Below, one piece after another: positions 44,168-56,214 of a DNA stretch of 64,000 nt (its first letter is position 1; every line of letters starts with the position of its first letter). Under the pieces are notes generated by a model, which worked only from the letters and a program-made list of their open reading frames with translations, had not been told where the DNA came from and did not search any database. A program made the translations under genes and the position numbers. Origin of the DNA: Gnetum montanum (Eukaryota > Streptophyta > Gnetopsida > Gnetales > Gnetaceae); the NCBI GenBank assembly GCA_015680685.1, contig MNCI01001083.1:88359-152358 (forward strand). The letters are read 5' to 3'.

Positions 44168-45020
44168 TAGAGGGCATCACAATCTTTACAAAGTTTGAGC
44201 TCTACTCCAAAGTGTTTTATCACTGCAAAAACACTCAACCCCAAAAGGCCCCAACAAGCTAAAAATGTGGTTTAAAAGATCCCACAACCTTTACAAAATG
44301 TGGGCTCCACATTCGAGCATTTTTTCACTGTAAAATCACTTAACCTATCAAGATTTTGACAAGCTCAATGAAGATACCTTCCCATAAGAAGCACATCATC
44401 CTTACAGCATTTACAAGAAAGAAGAAAAGAATCAAGGAAGGAATGTAACTTAATTTACAAATTCCTTCCAATGAAGGCTCTTTAAAAATTCAAAACAATA
44501 GAAATTATTGAAATAATAAAGAAAAAATTTAATTCACTTAAGGCTTATAATGTTTGATATTCAATGAATAGTGTTTACACATTTCCAAAGAATTTGACAT
44601 TGCCTTATACCCTTTGAGTTTTCTAACATTTCATAGAATTCATGCAATAGCTATGAAATAGCTAGATTGGACATATAATTTGAAGTTGAGACATCTAATT
44701 GAGATAAAATTTCATTCAAAAGAGACATCTACCTAAGAATGCAAATGTCTATCCTTAGATGTCTACCTTTGAAGTGAGATCTTTGTTATCAATTGAAGAT
44801 GTCTACCCTGCAGGATCACTTTAAATTCTAGAGTATTCTTCTGTCATTTTGGCATCTTGGTAGTCCTTATAATAGCTTCATTTAGCTTATAGAATCTATT
44901 TTCATTCTAACTCTTATCATTTTTTCTCAACTCTCATTTAGTCATCTTAACATAGCTCTCATTCTAGCCCAGTTCTCCTTTTGAAGTCTTAGTTCAACAT
45001 GTTCCTTTTTGATCTTGCAA
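44168..45020. other. Spacer right of element 2
   Basis: AT-rich. A weak 107-bp tandem duplication is visible (TTTACAAAGTTTGAGCTC at 44188; TTTACAAAATGTGGGCTCC at 44293). No gene seen, and the gypsy relic interrupted on the left side of element 2 does not resume here. Confidence 0.5.
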
Positions 45021-46685
45021 GATGATGAGCGATGGGTACCACCTACATCCAACTATACAAATCACAAACATTCATGCATAATCCAGTTGAATTCCATGGA
45101 TGGAACTAGGTGTGACATCTAGATTGTTAAGCATGAATTACAAGATGTTGTCTTCTCACTTGGACTAGTCATAGCTTTGTCACGTATGGTTTAGTCCAAA
45201 GTGAGGCATATGATAGTTGATGTTGTTGTGGCCTTTTGCTAATCTTAACAATAATAGAGAAATTAATTATTTAACCTAATTAGCAATAGGAAGGTAAATT
45301 CTAAACTAGTTTATGGGTGATGAGTGTCCCTTACTAGATTACTGTACACATTCTAAACCCACATATCCACTACTAGAATTACCAAGTGATGGACCACTGA
45401 TGGATTGACTCTAGTTCCAATGATCTACACTAACTTTTAGCTTCATCTATTAGTGTTATATGAAAGATCTTAAGCTTTTTCCACTTATGTTCAATATTTT
45501 GCAATGTGCAAGCATCATGGAAGGCTTGTAAATGATGTTGTGGATTAGAATTATAACCTCCCTTAAGTTTAAAAAATGGTGTTCATATTAACCCATTTGA
45601 TGCAACTATCCCTTTGATGCCTTTAGGGTATTTGAATTGCCTTCCTAATCTATGTCATACCCCTAGTAGCCAACAAGGGTTCATCTGCATCAAACATGTC
45701 ATCATGATAATCTCTATTTCCATTTTTATAATTATAATGATCTTGTCTATGCTCACTTTGATGTCTTTGATATTGCCCTTATGTTCTATTTCTATCTTCA
45801 TCTTGACCCCTTAGTGGAGCTCTTTCTCTATACCTACATTTATCTTCATTAGAACTAGATGCTAAAGAGGAAGAGGAAGATGGAGAACTAGGAGAACCAC
45901 CATGGCTCCTATATCTTTCCCCATGATTCCTTGATTTATATTTTCTAGGTCTAGAGGAGATCCTAGGCCTTGAGGCCCATCTTGTTCTAGGAATTACTCC
46001 ATCTCGTCTAGGATTGACTACATTAGTTGAATGTAGTCTTTGATTATAGTATGGATCTAAATGAGCATATGAAATTCCTACTTGAGGTTGTTCACTTCGA
46101 TTTTCTTCAGCATAGATCCTATTATTTCTTCTATGAGTATTCTCATCACATGATGCATTATTGGTCCTATGTGAAGAATAAATGATTTTATTTGATACAT
46201 GTGTAATAGAAAATATTAATATTTTTTGAAAAATAAATCATTAATACTTTTGTAGTGATCATGTATAATATAACTAATCTAGATAACTAGCACCATTGCC
46301 AACAATGGTGCCAATGATGAGCAACGGGTACACCCTACGTCCAACCATACAAATCATAAGAATTCATGCATGATTTGGTTGAATTCCATCGATGGAACTA
46401 GTTGTGAAATTTAGATTGTTAAGCATTGATCGCAAGACACTATCTTCCCACTTGAACATGTGGTAGCTTTGTCATGTATGGTTTAGTCCAAAGTAAGGCA
46501 TATGATAATTGATGTTGTTGCAGCTTTATGATAATCTTAACAATAATAGAGAAACTAATTATTTAACCTAATTAACAATAGGAAGATAAATTCTAAACTA
46601 GCCTAATGATGATGAGTGTTTATTCCCATCTTGTTGAACACATCTTAAACCCTCGTATTGACTATTGCGATTATCAAGTGTTATT
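45021..46685 (-). mobile_element. Small LTR/gag remnant with two direct repeats
   Basis: Direct repeats of about 365 bp at 45021-45390 and 46312-46685 share GAGC(G/A)A(T/C)GGGTAC, CAAATCA(C/T)A, ATTATTTAACCTAATTA and AAATTCTAAACTAG, roughly 80-85% identical by eye. Between them the minus strand encodes gag-like sequence: an Arg/Ser-rich stretch (RPRKYKSRNHGERYRSHGG, then a Ser run) and a retrotransposon-gag core near 45400-45600 (GGYNSNPQHHLQAFHDAC, KKLKIFHITLIDEAKS). The layout fits an LTR element reduced to LTR-partial gag-LTR by internal deletion. LTR ends were not fixed. Confidence 0.5.
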
Positions 46686-49600
46686 CTACTGGGTAAACCA
46701 AGCAAAAGCGCTATTGGGATTACCAAGTGAACATGTGTTTATGCTCAAAATTGGTCAAACTCATTCTGCCAATTGATTAATATGCATGAAAATGTAAATA
46801 TTAACTAAGTACATGGAAAGTAAATCATTCTAAGTCAAAGTGCTGCAATGAACATGAATTAATCTCAATTTTATTTCCGTTCATGGAATATGTCTAGGTA
46901 TAGATCCACTCTAAGAAGATGTTGTAAAACTAACTTAAATTCACACTATAGGCACTCACTGACTATTTCCTAAAACCATGAAATGAAACTACAAGAGTAT
47001 AGTTACAAAATAACTAAAAAGTTATTCATATGCAGTGGGTGCTTGCATATTTATAGGTGAAAATAGACACTACATCAACACATATACATCAATGCATTAG
47101 CCCATGCATTGATGGGGAAGCATTGACAAGGCTGCATTAATGGGGATGCATTGATGTAGCTAAGTTATAGCATATGCAATACAGCAACCAACTGAGACAC
47201 TTGATAAAATGATGTTTCATGATATTCCCATGACTCAGCTACCTGACATATCAAGTCTCATCACAATACTACAAACACACATTCACATTCTCCATTTTCT
47301 CTAAGTTTTTTACATATCAAAAGGTCAATAATATCCCTCCTTTTTGATGATTTTCAAAAGATAAGAAAATGAGTTAGTACATTTCATAATATATATAAAA
47401 TTAAAAACATTTAAGGCATATATATATATTGTAATGGTAGCATGAAAGGTAAATATCGTTTAGTCATAATCAAAAGAGGAAAACACAAGAAATAGTTTGT
47501 ATTAAGAACCTGTCAAACTTGTAAAAAAATTATTCAAATATCAATCCATAATATAAACTATCCAAGACATCCTATATTACATGTCACATTGAAAAATATC
47601 TTATTAAGAGCTACCCATTATCTATTCATAAAACAAGTGAAAACTAAATAATCTTATGAAGTACAATTAGTAAACGATTTTAAACTTTATCCCCCTTTTT
47701 GGACATTAGCAAAAAGATATCATATGAAAATTTCTTTTTGAAGGAGAGAGAAATAATGAAGACATTTAATTCTAGGACATAAAGAAAATGGTTAAAGCTA
47801 CACAACTCATAAAATATAGTTAATGAATTCTCCAAAAAAATGTTCAGAATGTATATATATGTAACCATGTCAATTTCAAAAAGTCAAAAAAAATCATCTT
47901 AAGGGAAAAGATCTAATAAGTAACTTGAAAAAGAAGGATCATACTATTACCTTTGATGTTTTACCAATGTCAAATTACATCTTTCTTGCTTATCTTCTAT
48001 TGTGGATGCTAGAGTGGAAGGATTGATTACTTGAGTTCCTTTTAATGAGTGTCCTTGAAGACTCCCCGTATGCTAGTGGCTTAAGAGATGATAATTTTTT
48101 ATGAAGTACATTCTACCCCTAAGTATATGATAATTTCTTCCCAACTTCAAGCTACAGTTTTAGGAAGAGTGGCATTATCCCATTAAGACTTTTAGGATCA
48201 ACTTATGGAGATGCAATCTTGATTTTTCATGAAAACATAGGATGGAAGGAACAACGAATTTAGCTTAAAAATATAGCTACCTAAAAATTTCAAGATCAAG
48301 TATGGAGACTAAGGTCTCCCATTAGAGATGTATTGTAATAGCAACAATGAAGTCTAGCAAGCAAGTATTTCCAATAGCATCTATTCAATTTATTTCCTAA
48401 CTACTAACCTTTAAAGACATATGCTATTTTATGTTGAGTCTAGCAAGCAAAGAAATAAAGATTTATCATTGCTTACCTTGCTTTCCTTTTAGCATGAACA
48501 TGATTAATGGAGTTTGAGATGAGGTCCTCTATCATAAAGGACCTCCTTAGCATGTAACTTTACCTTGTCTTTTCACTCATCAATACCTTTGTTTGTATTC
48601 TCAAACTCATGTGAGGTTTCTTGTGTGTCATGTTCATGTTTTCCAAAATGAGAGGGCTGAGAATTTTTGCTAATTATGGGACTTTATTTCTTAAGTTTCT
48701 CAAAGGCTATTTCACCTTATTCTTCATTGGTTCTCCAAGCTTTTGTACACTATAAGAAACACTTATTAGACTCCCCTTGACAAGACCAAGTATTCATGTT
48801 ATTTTTCTCTATATATGGATGATAATAATTGTAGTGATTGAAAAATTTAGTGCTGGAGGGCCAAAGATCTTTGTTTGAATAGTTTAACCTATAGATCCAT
48901 GGTCCTTAAAAAGGATCTATGAGCACTTCAAATGGTCTAATAGGTTGCTTGAGAACTTAAACATCTGTTACTGGGTATTAATGAAATGTGAACGAGCAAG
49001 AAAATATTCATTAAACAAAATCAAAACTGAAATAGAATTGCAAGAAATATAGAAGAAAATGTGGCACAATACTATGAAATATTTTTAATTAATTTTTTTA
49101 AAATGTTGTAACAAATGAATTTTGAAAATATAGATTCCAGCTTTTATATCCTATAATTGCAACAATGAGCTTGGATTTTGATGTAGGAGGTAAGATGTGT
49201 TTTGCAGTCTCCTCTCATAAATCTAGCATTGCTTAGTCTTGCTGTAAATTAGCTCTTGGTGTCTCAAGTGATCTATGCTATAGAATGATGAAGATGGTCA
49301 TCATGGACTCTTTGGAATTTTCACTACTTGAAGGTCTTAGGTTTGATGGAGGTGTCAAATGCTAAAAGTCCTTATGTTGAAGTAGATTCCAATTTAAATA
49401 GGCCTTGCATCTCTATCTTATTTCTAGTTAATTATATCATGATTGTTAACATGTTTTTGGCACCTTTTATCATAACTGGAACACCTTTGCATGTAGTTTC
49501 AAAATAATTTCATATAATTATTTGCTCTTTAACATTAACTTTGTATGCTTCCTAGTGTCAGTGTCAACATCATCATCTATTCCATGAGGCCATGACAGTA

Positions 49601-49760
49601 ACATCAAAGTTAGTACCATGAAGTCATGATGCTAGCATCAATGTTAGTACCATAAAGTCATGACACTAGTGTCTTTGGTAAACTAAGGAAATTATATCAA
49701 CCTTTATTTTTTTCCCAAATAAAATGAATTTTAACTATGGATTACAATATGAATTTCTTT
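46686..49760. other. Non-coding region, probably including the 3' LTR of element 3
   Basis: No coding similarity. If the LTR of element 3 is about as long as in element 2, it would begin near 47.4 kb and end at 49771. Notable words: ATGCATTGATG and its complement repeated at 47085-47160, and AGTCATGATGCTAGCATCA-like direct repeats at 49590-49670 (including GACACTAGTGTC). The left LTR end could not be found without the partner copy. Confidence 0.4.
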
Positions 49761-49840
49761 GTGGTGTTTCATTTGCTACTCTTTGTTGATGTTTTGAGGA
49801 TTGACTAAGAGACATCAACAAAGCATGTGAAACACCACTA
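49761..49840. repeat. Foldback at the polypurine tract/3' LTR junction, element 3
   Basis: GTGGTGTTTCAT and CTCTTTGTTGATGT are followed by an inverted copy, AGACATCAACAAAG and GTGAAACACCAC, with a loop of about 20 bases. Same arrangement and related sequence as at 26453-26533. It marks the outer start of the 3' LTR of element 3 at 49771. Confidence 0.8.
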
Positions 49841-50930
49841 TAGGTTCATCACAAATACTCTCTCTCCATACTTGATTTAGTAGCTATTGAATCCTACCAA
49901 GTAGTGCTTACGATGGTGAAATGAGATTAGGATTAAATGTCAAGAGTTTGGGATGAGATCAATGGCTACATTAATTAACAGGAATTGGTCATTTTGGCTA
50001 ACAAGAAATTCCAAATGTTGACATCATGACACTGATATGCCTAGGACATGTGAACTTATTGAAGGTCCTCATTCTTCATGTTTAAACTATAGGTTGCTCA
50101 ATGATGTTTTGGAGGAACAAACACTCCATCCTTGGGCCTCTTTCACCATTAGGCTCCTCTCTTTCTTGGTTGGAGCCATTTTTTTACATTAGGCTTCATT
50201 GGTCTATTAACTTTCTTGGCATCTTTTCCACTTTCTATCTCTTTTTCTTTTTTACTATTTTTTTTCTTTTTCTTTTTTTTTATTTTGGTAGTGAAATTCT
50301 CATTGGATTTCATTATCAAGGCTAAATTTTAGTTTCTCATTGAATGACATGTGTTACATCTAGTAAACTTGATCAATGAAGTATGTCATATTTTGTCACA
50401 TGGACATGGTGTTTGATTGTCAAACATTGGTTTTCATTACTATTAGGAAAAGAAAGATTGTACATTGACTATGGGGACATGGTTTAGGAGCAGTAATGGT
50501 AGTGATATGAGTTAAGCACTCTTAGCATAGTTGTACAAGCTAATTGGATCTTCCACATTGAGATCTTGTGGTAACTTGCTGCTATGATGAGTTACACCTT
50601 TGCAATGACTCTAGGATTCATCCTGGAAGCACAACTCCAAGAGGACAAAAAAAAACCCAAATAATACATGTTATTACAAGAAATTTTATAAGGTCACATG
50701 ATATAATAAGAGAAATATAGGCCATCATAGGTTACAAATGGTATAAAATGAGAAATCTATATTTTGTTTCATAGATTTTACAAAGTTTTGTAGTTTATTT
50801 TTTATGCACAAAAGAAAAGGCAAGAGATCACATAGGCTTTCTTGTTGTAGACTAGAAGAGTTGTCTATGCTAGTCATTCATACTTGCAAATAAAGACACA
50901 CAAGAACCATACGAAAACATGTTAGTGTTA
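49841..50930. other. Non-coding 3' region of element 3
   Basis: No protein similarity. Contains a long pyrimidine tract at about 50222-50286. The dyad repeats found at this position in elements 1 and 2 are absent. Confidence 0.5.
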
Positions 50931-52140
50931 GACATAATAAGATTTGAGATAGGAATGATTGACCAGATTGGCCAATTTATTTCCATCCATGTCCACAAGT
51001 CTAAATGCTCCATTTCCATAGGCTTTTATAACCAAGAAAGGTCCCTTCCAATTGCTCAAGAACTTGTTTGCATGTTTGCGAATGATCTTAAGAAGAAGGT
51101 CCCCTTCCTTGACCTTTTGTCTATTTAGATTATGATGTTGGTGTTGTTTCTACCTCTCCTAATATTATTTGATGTAAGAAAGTGCTTGTATTTACTGCTC
51201 TTCCACTGAATTGAGGTTGATGGTACCTAGCTCCTTATTATGTTCATCATTGATAAAGTCAAATAGAACTATCCTTAGTGATGGAACCTTAAACTCAAGA
51301 GGCAAAATAGCTTTAGATCCATAAAAAAGACTATATGATGTGGCATCAGTTATAGTTCTAAAGGTTGTTTTGTAAGCCCATAGTGCATGTATAAGTCATT
51401 CATGCCACTTGCGCCTACTATTGTTTAACATCATCTTAAGCAAGTTTATGATGATCTTGTTTCTAGCTTTGTCTTGACCATTAGCTTGTGAGTAATATGG
51501 TGATCAAAAGGGATGTTTAATGCTTAATTATTTACAAAAGGTTTGTGTTTCTTGGCTACTAAACTTCATTCCATTATCAATGACTATGGTTAGAGGTATG
51601 CCAAAATGGGACATTATATTGTCTAATATGAGTTTAAGGACTTGTTGAGATGTTGCTTTTATTAGAGGGATAGCCTCAACTCACTTTGTAAAATATTCAG
51701 TTGTGGTGATGATGAAGTTATGCTCCACAGAAGACTTAGGCATTATTGGTCCAATAATGTATATTCCCCATCATTGGAATGGCTAGGTGATTTGAGTAGT
51801 GTGTAATTTAGTTTGTGGCATGTGTATTAGGTCATTGTATTGTTGATAGGTATCACAAGTATTAACCTTTTTCAAGTAGTCACTTTCCATATAGGACCAA
51901 TACTATTAATATCATCTAACCTTTGCAACCATGGCTCTAGGTTCTATATGCTCTCAACAAACACCTTGGTGCACTTGCTCAAGGATTGTGTGAGCTTTGG
52001 TTTTGCGCAAGTGTAATAACAATATGCCATCATAGGACCTTCAACATAGTTTTTATTGGATACAATGATAATTTGTTTTGATCTTTTACATACAATATCA
52101 TTTTGAGAGGTAAGAAGATTCTATGAAGATTCACCATGCA
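50931..52140 (-). pseudogene. Integrase region of element 3
   Basis: Minus strand: zinc-finger remnants near 51.85 kb, core with a WGIYIIGPIMP block (first catalytic Asp replaced by Tyr), TTTEYFTK, VIDNGMKFSS (second Asp kept), a GQDKARNK block where GQAEATNK is usual (Glu changed), then ALWAYKTTFRTIT, KAILPLEFKVPSLRI and the C-terminal KFLSNWKGPFLVIKAYGNG with LVDMDGNKL. Two of three catalytic residues are lost. Confidence 0.88.
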
Positions 52141-52790
52141 TTAGGTAAAACTTGATATCATCATACCACTCCTTTTGATGGCTAGTGTCAATAGTGGCTA
52201 TCAAGATGCCTTCAGTGTTCTACGTGATGAGAAGAGAACATACTTTTATTAAAGAAGGTAACTTGCTAAATACATTTGGCATCACACTTAGGGCTAAGTT
52301 TGTAATGTCATTAGCTAAGGTGTTCTCGATTCAGGGTATATGTTGAATGCCAACATCTATAAATTGTTGCACGAGAGTGTTAGCTAGGTCATAATAAGGT
52401 TGTAAATGTTTGGCCTTCCATGAATGAACCTTCATTACTTGGTTAACCACATGTTGTGAATCACCTTTTATCATCAAGGATTTGATTCCTTAGTCACGAG
52501 CTACCATCATTCCTCTAATTAACCCTTTGTATTATGCCACATTGTTGGTACAAGGGAATTGAAAATGATAAGTGAAAGATTGGATCTCACCATAATGTGA
52601 TGTAAAGATGGTAGCCACACTAGCCCCATGAGCAATTGAAGCTTTGTCAACGTGCATGATAGCCTCATAGCCCTTAGCTACCTCATTAACAAAGTTGACA
52701 TGTTCATTGGAGGACTCAGGATCAATGGCTGCATTATCCTCAACCTGGAAGGTTGTGACTTATGCAACTATAGCTTGAACTTTTCTTGAG
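52141..52790 (-). pseudogene. Second (archaeal-type) RNase H of element 3
   Basis: In the same place as in elements 1 and 2. Readable minus-strand blocks include an ASIAHGASVATIFTSHYGEI-like start, a CTNNVA-stop-YKGLI segment, an IKGDSQHVVNQV-like segment and an IQHIPXIENTLANDITNLAL-like segment ahead of the integrase part. Many stops. Confidence 0.72.
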
Positions 52791-53230
52791 GCTTAAAAGA
52801 TATAATGTAGGTCAAATTCAGCTATTATGGCCTTCCAACGGGCTAACCATCTACTTTCATAAATGTTGGTTGTTATGCCTCTTAACACACTATTCTTGCA
52901 TATGATGTTGACTTGACTCCTAAAGATGTAGTATCTCCACTTCTTCAAGGAGAAGACTAGGGCTAAACAATACTTCTCAACCTTAGTGTATTGGGTCTCA
53001 TAGTGAATTCATGCATGGTTGAGGTAGCATAGTAGTAGCTCTTGTCCATCATCTAATTTTTGATAGAGTAGATAGGCAATGGACATGTTAGAAATTGCAA
53101 AGTAGATGTAGAAAAAATTTATCCTTTTATAACAGATACATCATGGGTAGTTGAGCCAACTCTTGCTTAATGTTATTAAAGGCTTTTTGGAATTTGTAGT
53201 CCACTCATAGTAAACTCCCTTCTTAGGAAA
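52791..53230 (-). pseudogene. First RNase H of element 3
   Basis: Follows RT on the minus strand: an FQKAFNNIKQELAQLP-like segment near 53160, a FYIYFAISNMSIAYLL-like segment near 53070 and a VFKWRYYIFRSQVNIICKN-like segment near 52910, ending near a RWKAIIAEFDLHYI-like block at 52805. Positions and order match element 1. Confidence 0.72.
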
Positions 53231-54310
53231 GTGTTGCATGGATTGTAGCTTATCTGTAAGCCTTAAATAAACCTATGAATAAATTACAATCTACCTTCTA
53301 GTCCTTGAAGCTTCTTAAGGTTAGTTAGTGCTGCCAAGTTGGTTATGGTCTTAACTTTATTAAGATCAACACATATCCCTACTTTAGACACCAAGAAAGA
53401 AAGCATTTTTCTAGTTTTAACACCAATAACATACTTCTTAGGATTGAGTCTAAGTTCATATTTGAGGCATCATTTGATAGCTAATTCAAGATCATTCACA
53501 TGGTCATCGACCATTTTTGACTTGACCACTATGTCATCAAAATAATCATTAAGAAAACCTAGCATGTAATCAATAAATATATAAGTCATAGCTCATTGAT
53601 AGGTTACACTCGCATTCTTTAGACCAAATGACATCATGATGTAACAAAAGGTTCCCCAAGGATTCATGAAGGTTGTATACAACTAATTCTCTGGGTTGAT
53701 CCTAACTTGGTTGTATCCCGAGAATCCATCCATAAAGGAAAATAGGGCATGTCTAGCTGTAGTATCAATGAGTTGATCAATACTAGGAAATGGAAAATCA
53801 TCTTTAATAGTTACCTTATTAAGATATTAGAAATCAATGCAAATACCTATACTCCCATTTTTCTATGTAATACCTATACTCCCATAGTGGACATAGTGGG
53901 AGTATAGGTATTTGCATAGAAAAATACCTATAGGTATGGGTATGCATCCAATCAATGCAAATACCGATAGGTATGGGTATACATCCAATCTATGTAATCA
54001 ACAGCTTAGATGAAACCAACTTGATAAAGTTTCATGATCTCTCATAAACTACAAAGGCTAGATCTAGTCTAATTTTGTGAAAATTTTGCTTAAATGTTTT
54101 AATATTAGGATCAAGTATAATGTTTTATTGAACTAAACAAGGATCTAATCTAGGCATGTCTTCGTATGACCATGCAAAGATTTTAATGTTATCTTGGAGG
54201 ACTTTGGTGATGTCTTGAGCCTACTAGTATTCAAGTGAGGAACTTAGTTGTTTTGCATTGTAATAGGAATTTCAACTAGAGAGTCCTCCATGATGTCCCC
54301 AACCACTTTA
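53231..54310 (-). pseudogene. Reverse transcriptase of element 3
   Basis: Minus-strand blocks: VVGDIMEDSLVEIPITM leader, a MDGFSGYNQVRINPEN block, MSFGLKNASVTYQ and the catalytic LNDYFDDIVVKSKM (YFDD), then RLNPKKYVIGVKTRKML. Between the palm start and the DGFSGY block a 100-bp patch is scrambled by an inverted duplication (53841-53998). The frame ends near 54310 and a host-gene fragment starts about 65 bases later. Confidence 0.88.
53841..53998. repeat. Local inverted and direct duplications inside RT of element 3
   Basis: A perfect 16-bp inverted pair, AATACCTATACTCCCA at 53869-53884 and its complement at 53897-53912, with a 12-base loop. The same 16 bases also occur at 53842-53857, and TAGGTATGGGTAT(G/A)CATCCA occurs twice (about 53931 and 53969). 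It looks like a replication-slippage or template-switch scar. Confidence 0.85.
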
Positions 54311-54375
54311 AGGCTTTCTCTATTAAGGCTATGTGAATATATGCTAAAGTCAAGGATACTAAAATACAGCCCTTC

Positions 54376-54666
54376 TCATCAAACATTAATAATACACAAT
54401 TGATCATGACGAGCTGAAAAGTCAACACTAAAACCAATACGAATAATACCATTGGGATTGATAAAAGGGTGACTTCCATAATAGTATTTCTTAATGTGAC
54501 CCATAATGATAGTCCTGGAGATTCTAGGAATTTGGTAAATGTATTTTGTATAGTTGAATAAATTATGATATTCACGTATTAATTGCCTGTTGTATTTAAA
54601 ATAGACAACATAAACTTCATCAAATCTAATAAGAGTTACAAACAGTCGTATGTCAACCTCCAAATT
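54376..54666 (-). pseudogene. Glutathionyl-hydroquinone reductase (Xi-class GST) C-terminal fragment
   Basis: The minus strand reads DIRLFVTLIRFDEVYVVYFK, LIREYHNLFNYTKYIYQIP, HIKKYYYGSHPFINPNGII and FSARHDQLCI. These match the highly conserved C-terminal half of the ECM4/YqjG-like reductases, which reduce glutathionyl-quinones in plants, fungi and bacteria; the usual YYxSHPxINPxGIIPxGP and PHDR motifs are recognisable, with PHDR degraded to RHDQ. About 95 residues are continuous without an intron. Only the C-terminal part is present, so it is a dead fragment. It lies just upstream of the RT frame of element 3 and abuts the Argonaute fragment, which is in the other orientation. Confidence 0.85.
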
Positions 54667-54889
54667 TTTTTCACAATATCGGTTGCAAAGTCCTTTCTTG
54701 TGAGAAGCATATGCAATCCCTTAACCTGTCCTTTCATTTTGGTATCCCTCGGCCATCTAATTCATGTAAAAAAAGAAAAAACATTCTTTACTTCTTGCTC
54801 GTATGCATATTCAAGAAGTCTCATATCGACCACTTAAATCAGTTGACAAAATATCATGAATGACAGCATCATACAAATCTTGCATGGCT

Positions 54890-56010
54890 TTGAATGCACC
54901 TTATTCTTGCTCCTATTGCTATAGAAATCCATGGGAATATTGAAGGCGTCCTGAAGCATCAGCAAGCCAATGTAGAGAAGACAAGCCAAAGGCCTTTAGA
55001 ACTAATTCTCTCTGTAATGCCCCAAAGGGATAACAAATATGTCTATTCTACAGTGAAAAAAAACTTGCGAACTCAATCTAGGCATTGTTATGTAGTGTTG
55101 TTTGGCTGATCATGTTGTGAAATGTAAGCTTGAATACATTGCAAATGTGATTGTAAAGATCAATGCTAAGCTTGGGTTACAGAACTCATCATTTGGGAAA
55201 AAGCAAAATAAGGTCGTGCTCTAATATCAAATGTGTTGTCTATTATAGTCAGTGTGGATGTTTCTCATTCTGGAGTAGGGGAATCTGATCCATCCATATG
55301 TTCTGTTGTTGCAAGTATGGATTGGCCTTTCTTCTTCAAGTATAAGGCTACTGTTTGTCAATAAAAGAGAGGGTTAGAGATCTTTGAACCTTTGTATTCT
55401 GAAACTGAGGACGAACAAGGACGTAAGAAGAGGAGTGGCATTTTCAAGCAGATCTTGCTATCGTTTAAACAACAGTCCAACCACACCTGAGTGGATCCTG
55501 TATTACAAGGATGGTGTAAGTGATGGACAGTTTGAGATGGTTCTAAACAATGAAATGGGTTTTTTGAAAAAGGCTTTAGATGCACTAGGATGGAATGGAG
55601 ATGGTCAGTCTTAATTAGGTTCCCCTGATGAACCTTTAATGAGGAAGGAAAAAGTAAGCCAATGACAAAATTACTTTCATTGTTGTTCAAAAACATCATC
55701 ATACAAGATTTTGCCTTGACCTTAGTATAGGATGCCCAACTTTGAAGAACGGAAATATGTTACCATGCAGCATTGTGGACACCATAATGACAATTTGATT
55801 TCTACCTTTCCAGCCATGTAGGGATAAAGGGGACTAACAAACCAACAAACTATCATGTTCTAAGGGATGACAATGGCTTCACAGTGGCTGAGATTCAAAA
55901 GCTGACCAATGCCATTTAATTTACATATGCAAGATGTACGCAACCTGTCTATTTTCCCTGCATGCTACTATGCCCATTTGGCTCAATTCTGATCCCATTC
56001 ACATCTCAAA
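54890..56010 (+). pseudogene. AGO4-clade Argonaute fragment (MID-PIWI), apparently intronless
   Basis: Argonautes bind small RNAs and cut or silence target RNA or DNA; the AGO4 clade acts in RNA-directed DNA methylation. Plus-strand blocks in order: LELILSVMPQRDN and STVKKNLRTQSRH (MID); SVDVSHSGVGESDPSI with VVASMDWPFFFKY (PIWI, first catalytic Asp in DVSH); EPLYSETEDEQG; WILYYKDGVSDGQFEMVLN (second Asp); VVQKHHHTRF; a GNMLPCSIVDT block; then the [12 protein letters not shown] and TYARCTQPV blocks near the C-terminus. DVSH and SETED-like motifs favour AGO4/6/9 over AGO1. About 370 residues fit into 1.1 kb, so the many introns of plant AGO genes are missing, which points to a cDNA origin. Frameshifts and stops make it inactive. 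Confidence 0.85.
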
Positions 56011-56214
56011 TCTCAGTGCTACTCTGTGCATGGTTTGCATTTTTGGCTTTTCTTTGCCACTGGTATAAAACTCACACACCAAACTGCTCAACTATTATGG
56101 CACCGAAGTAGTGACCCCTCCCTGCCTTTTTCTTGCAGGAGCCACCTTGTAGGATTGCATTCCCAATGTGAAAAGAAGAATTGTGGTTTGTTTTTGTCTA
56201 TACTATATTTACGT

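Noticed and set aside
55358-55702. Minus-strand 114-codon frame
   Set aside because: Mirror of the Argonaute PIWI sequence, which is clearly on the plus strand.
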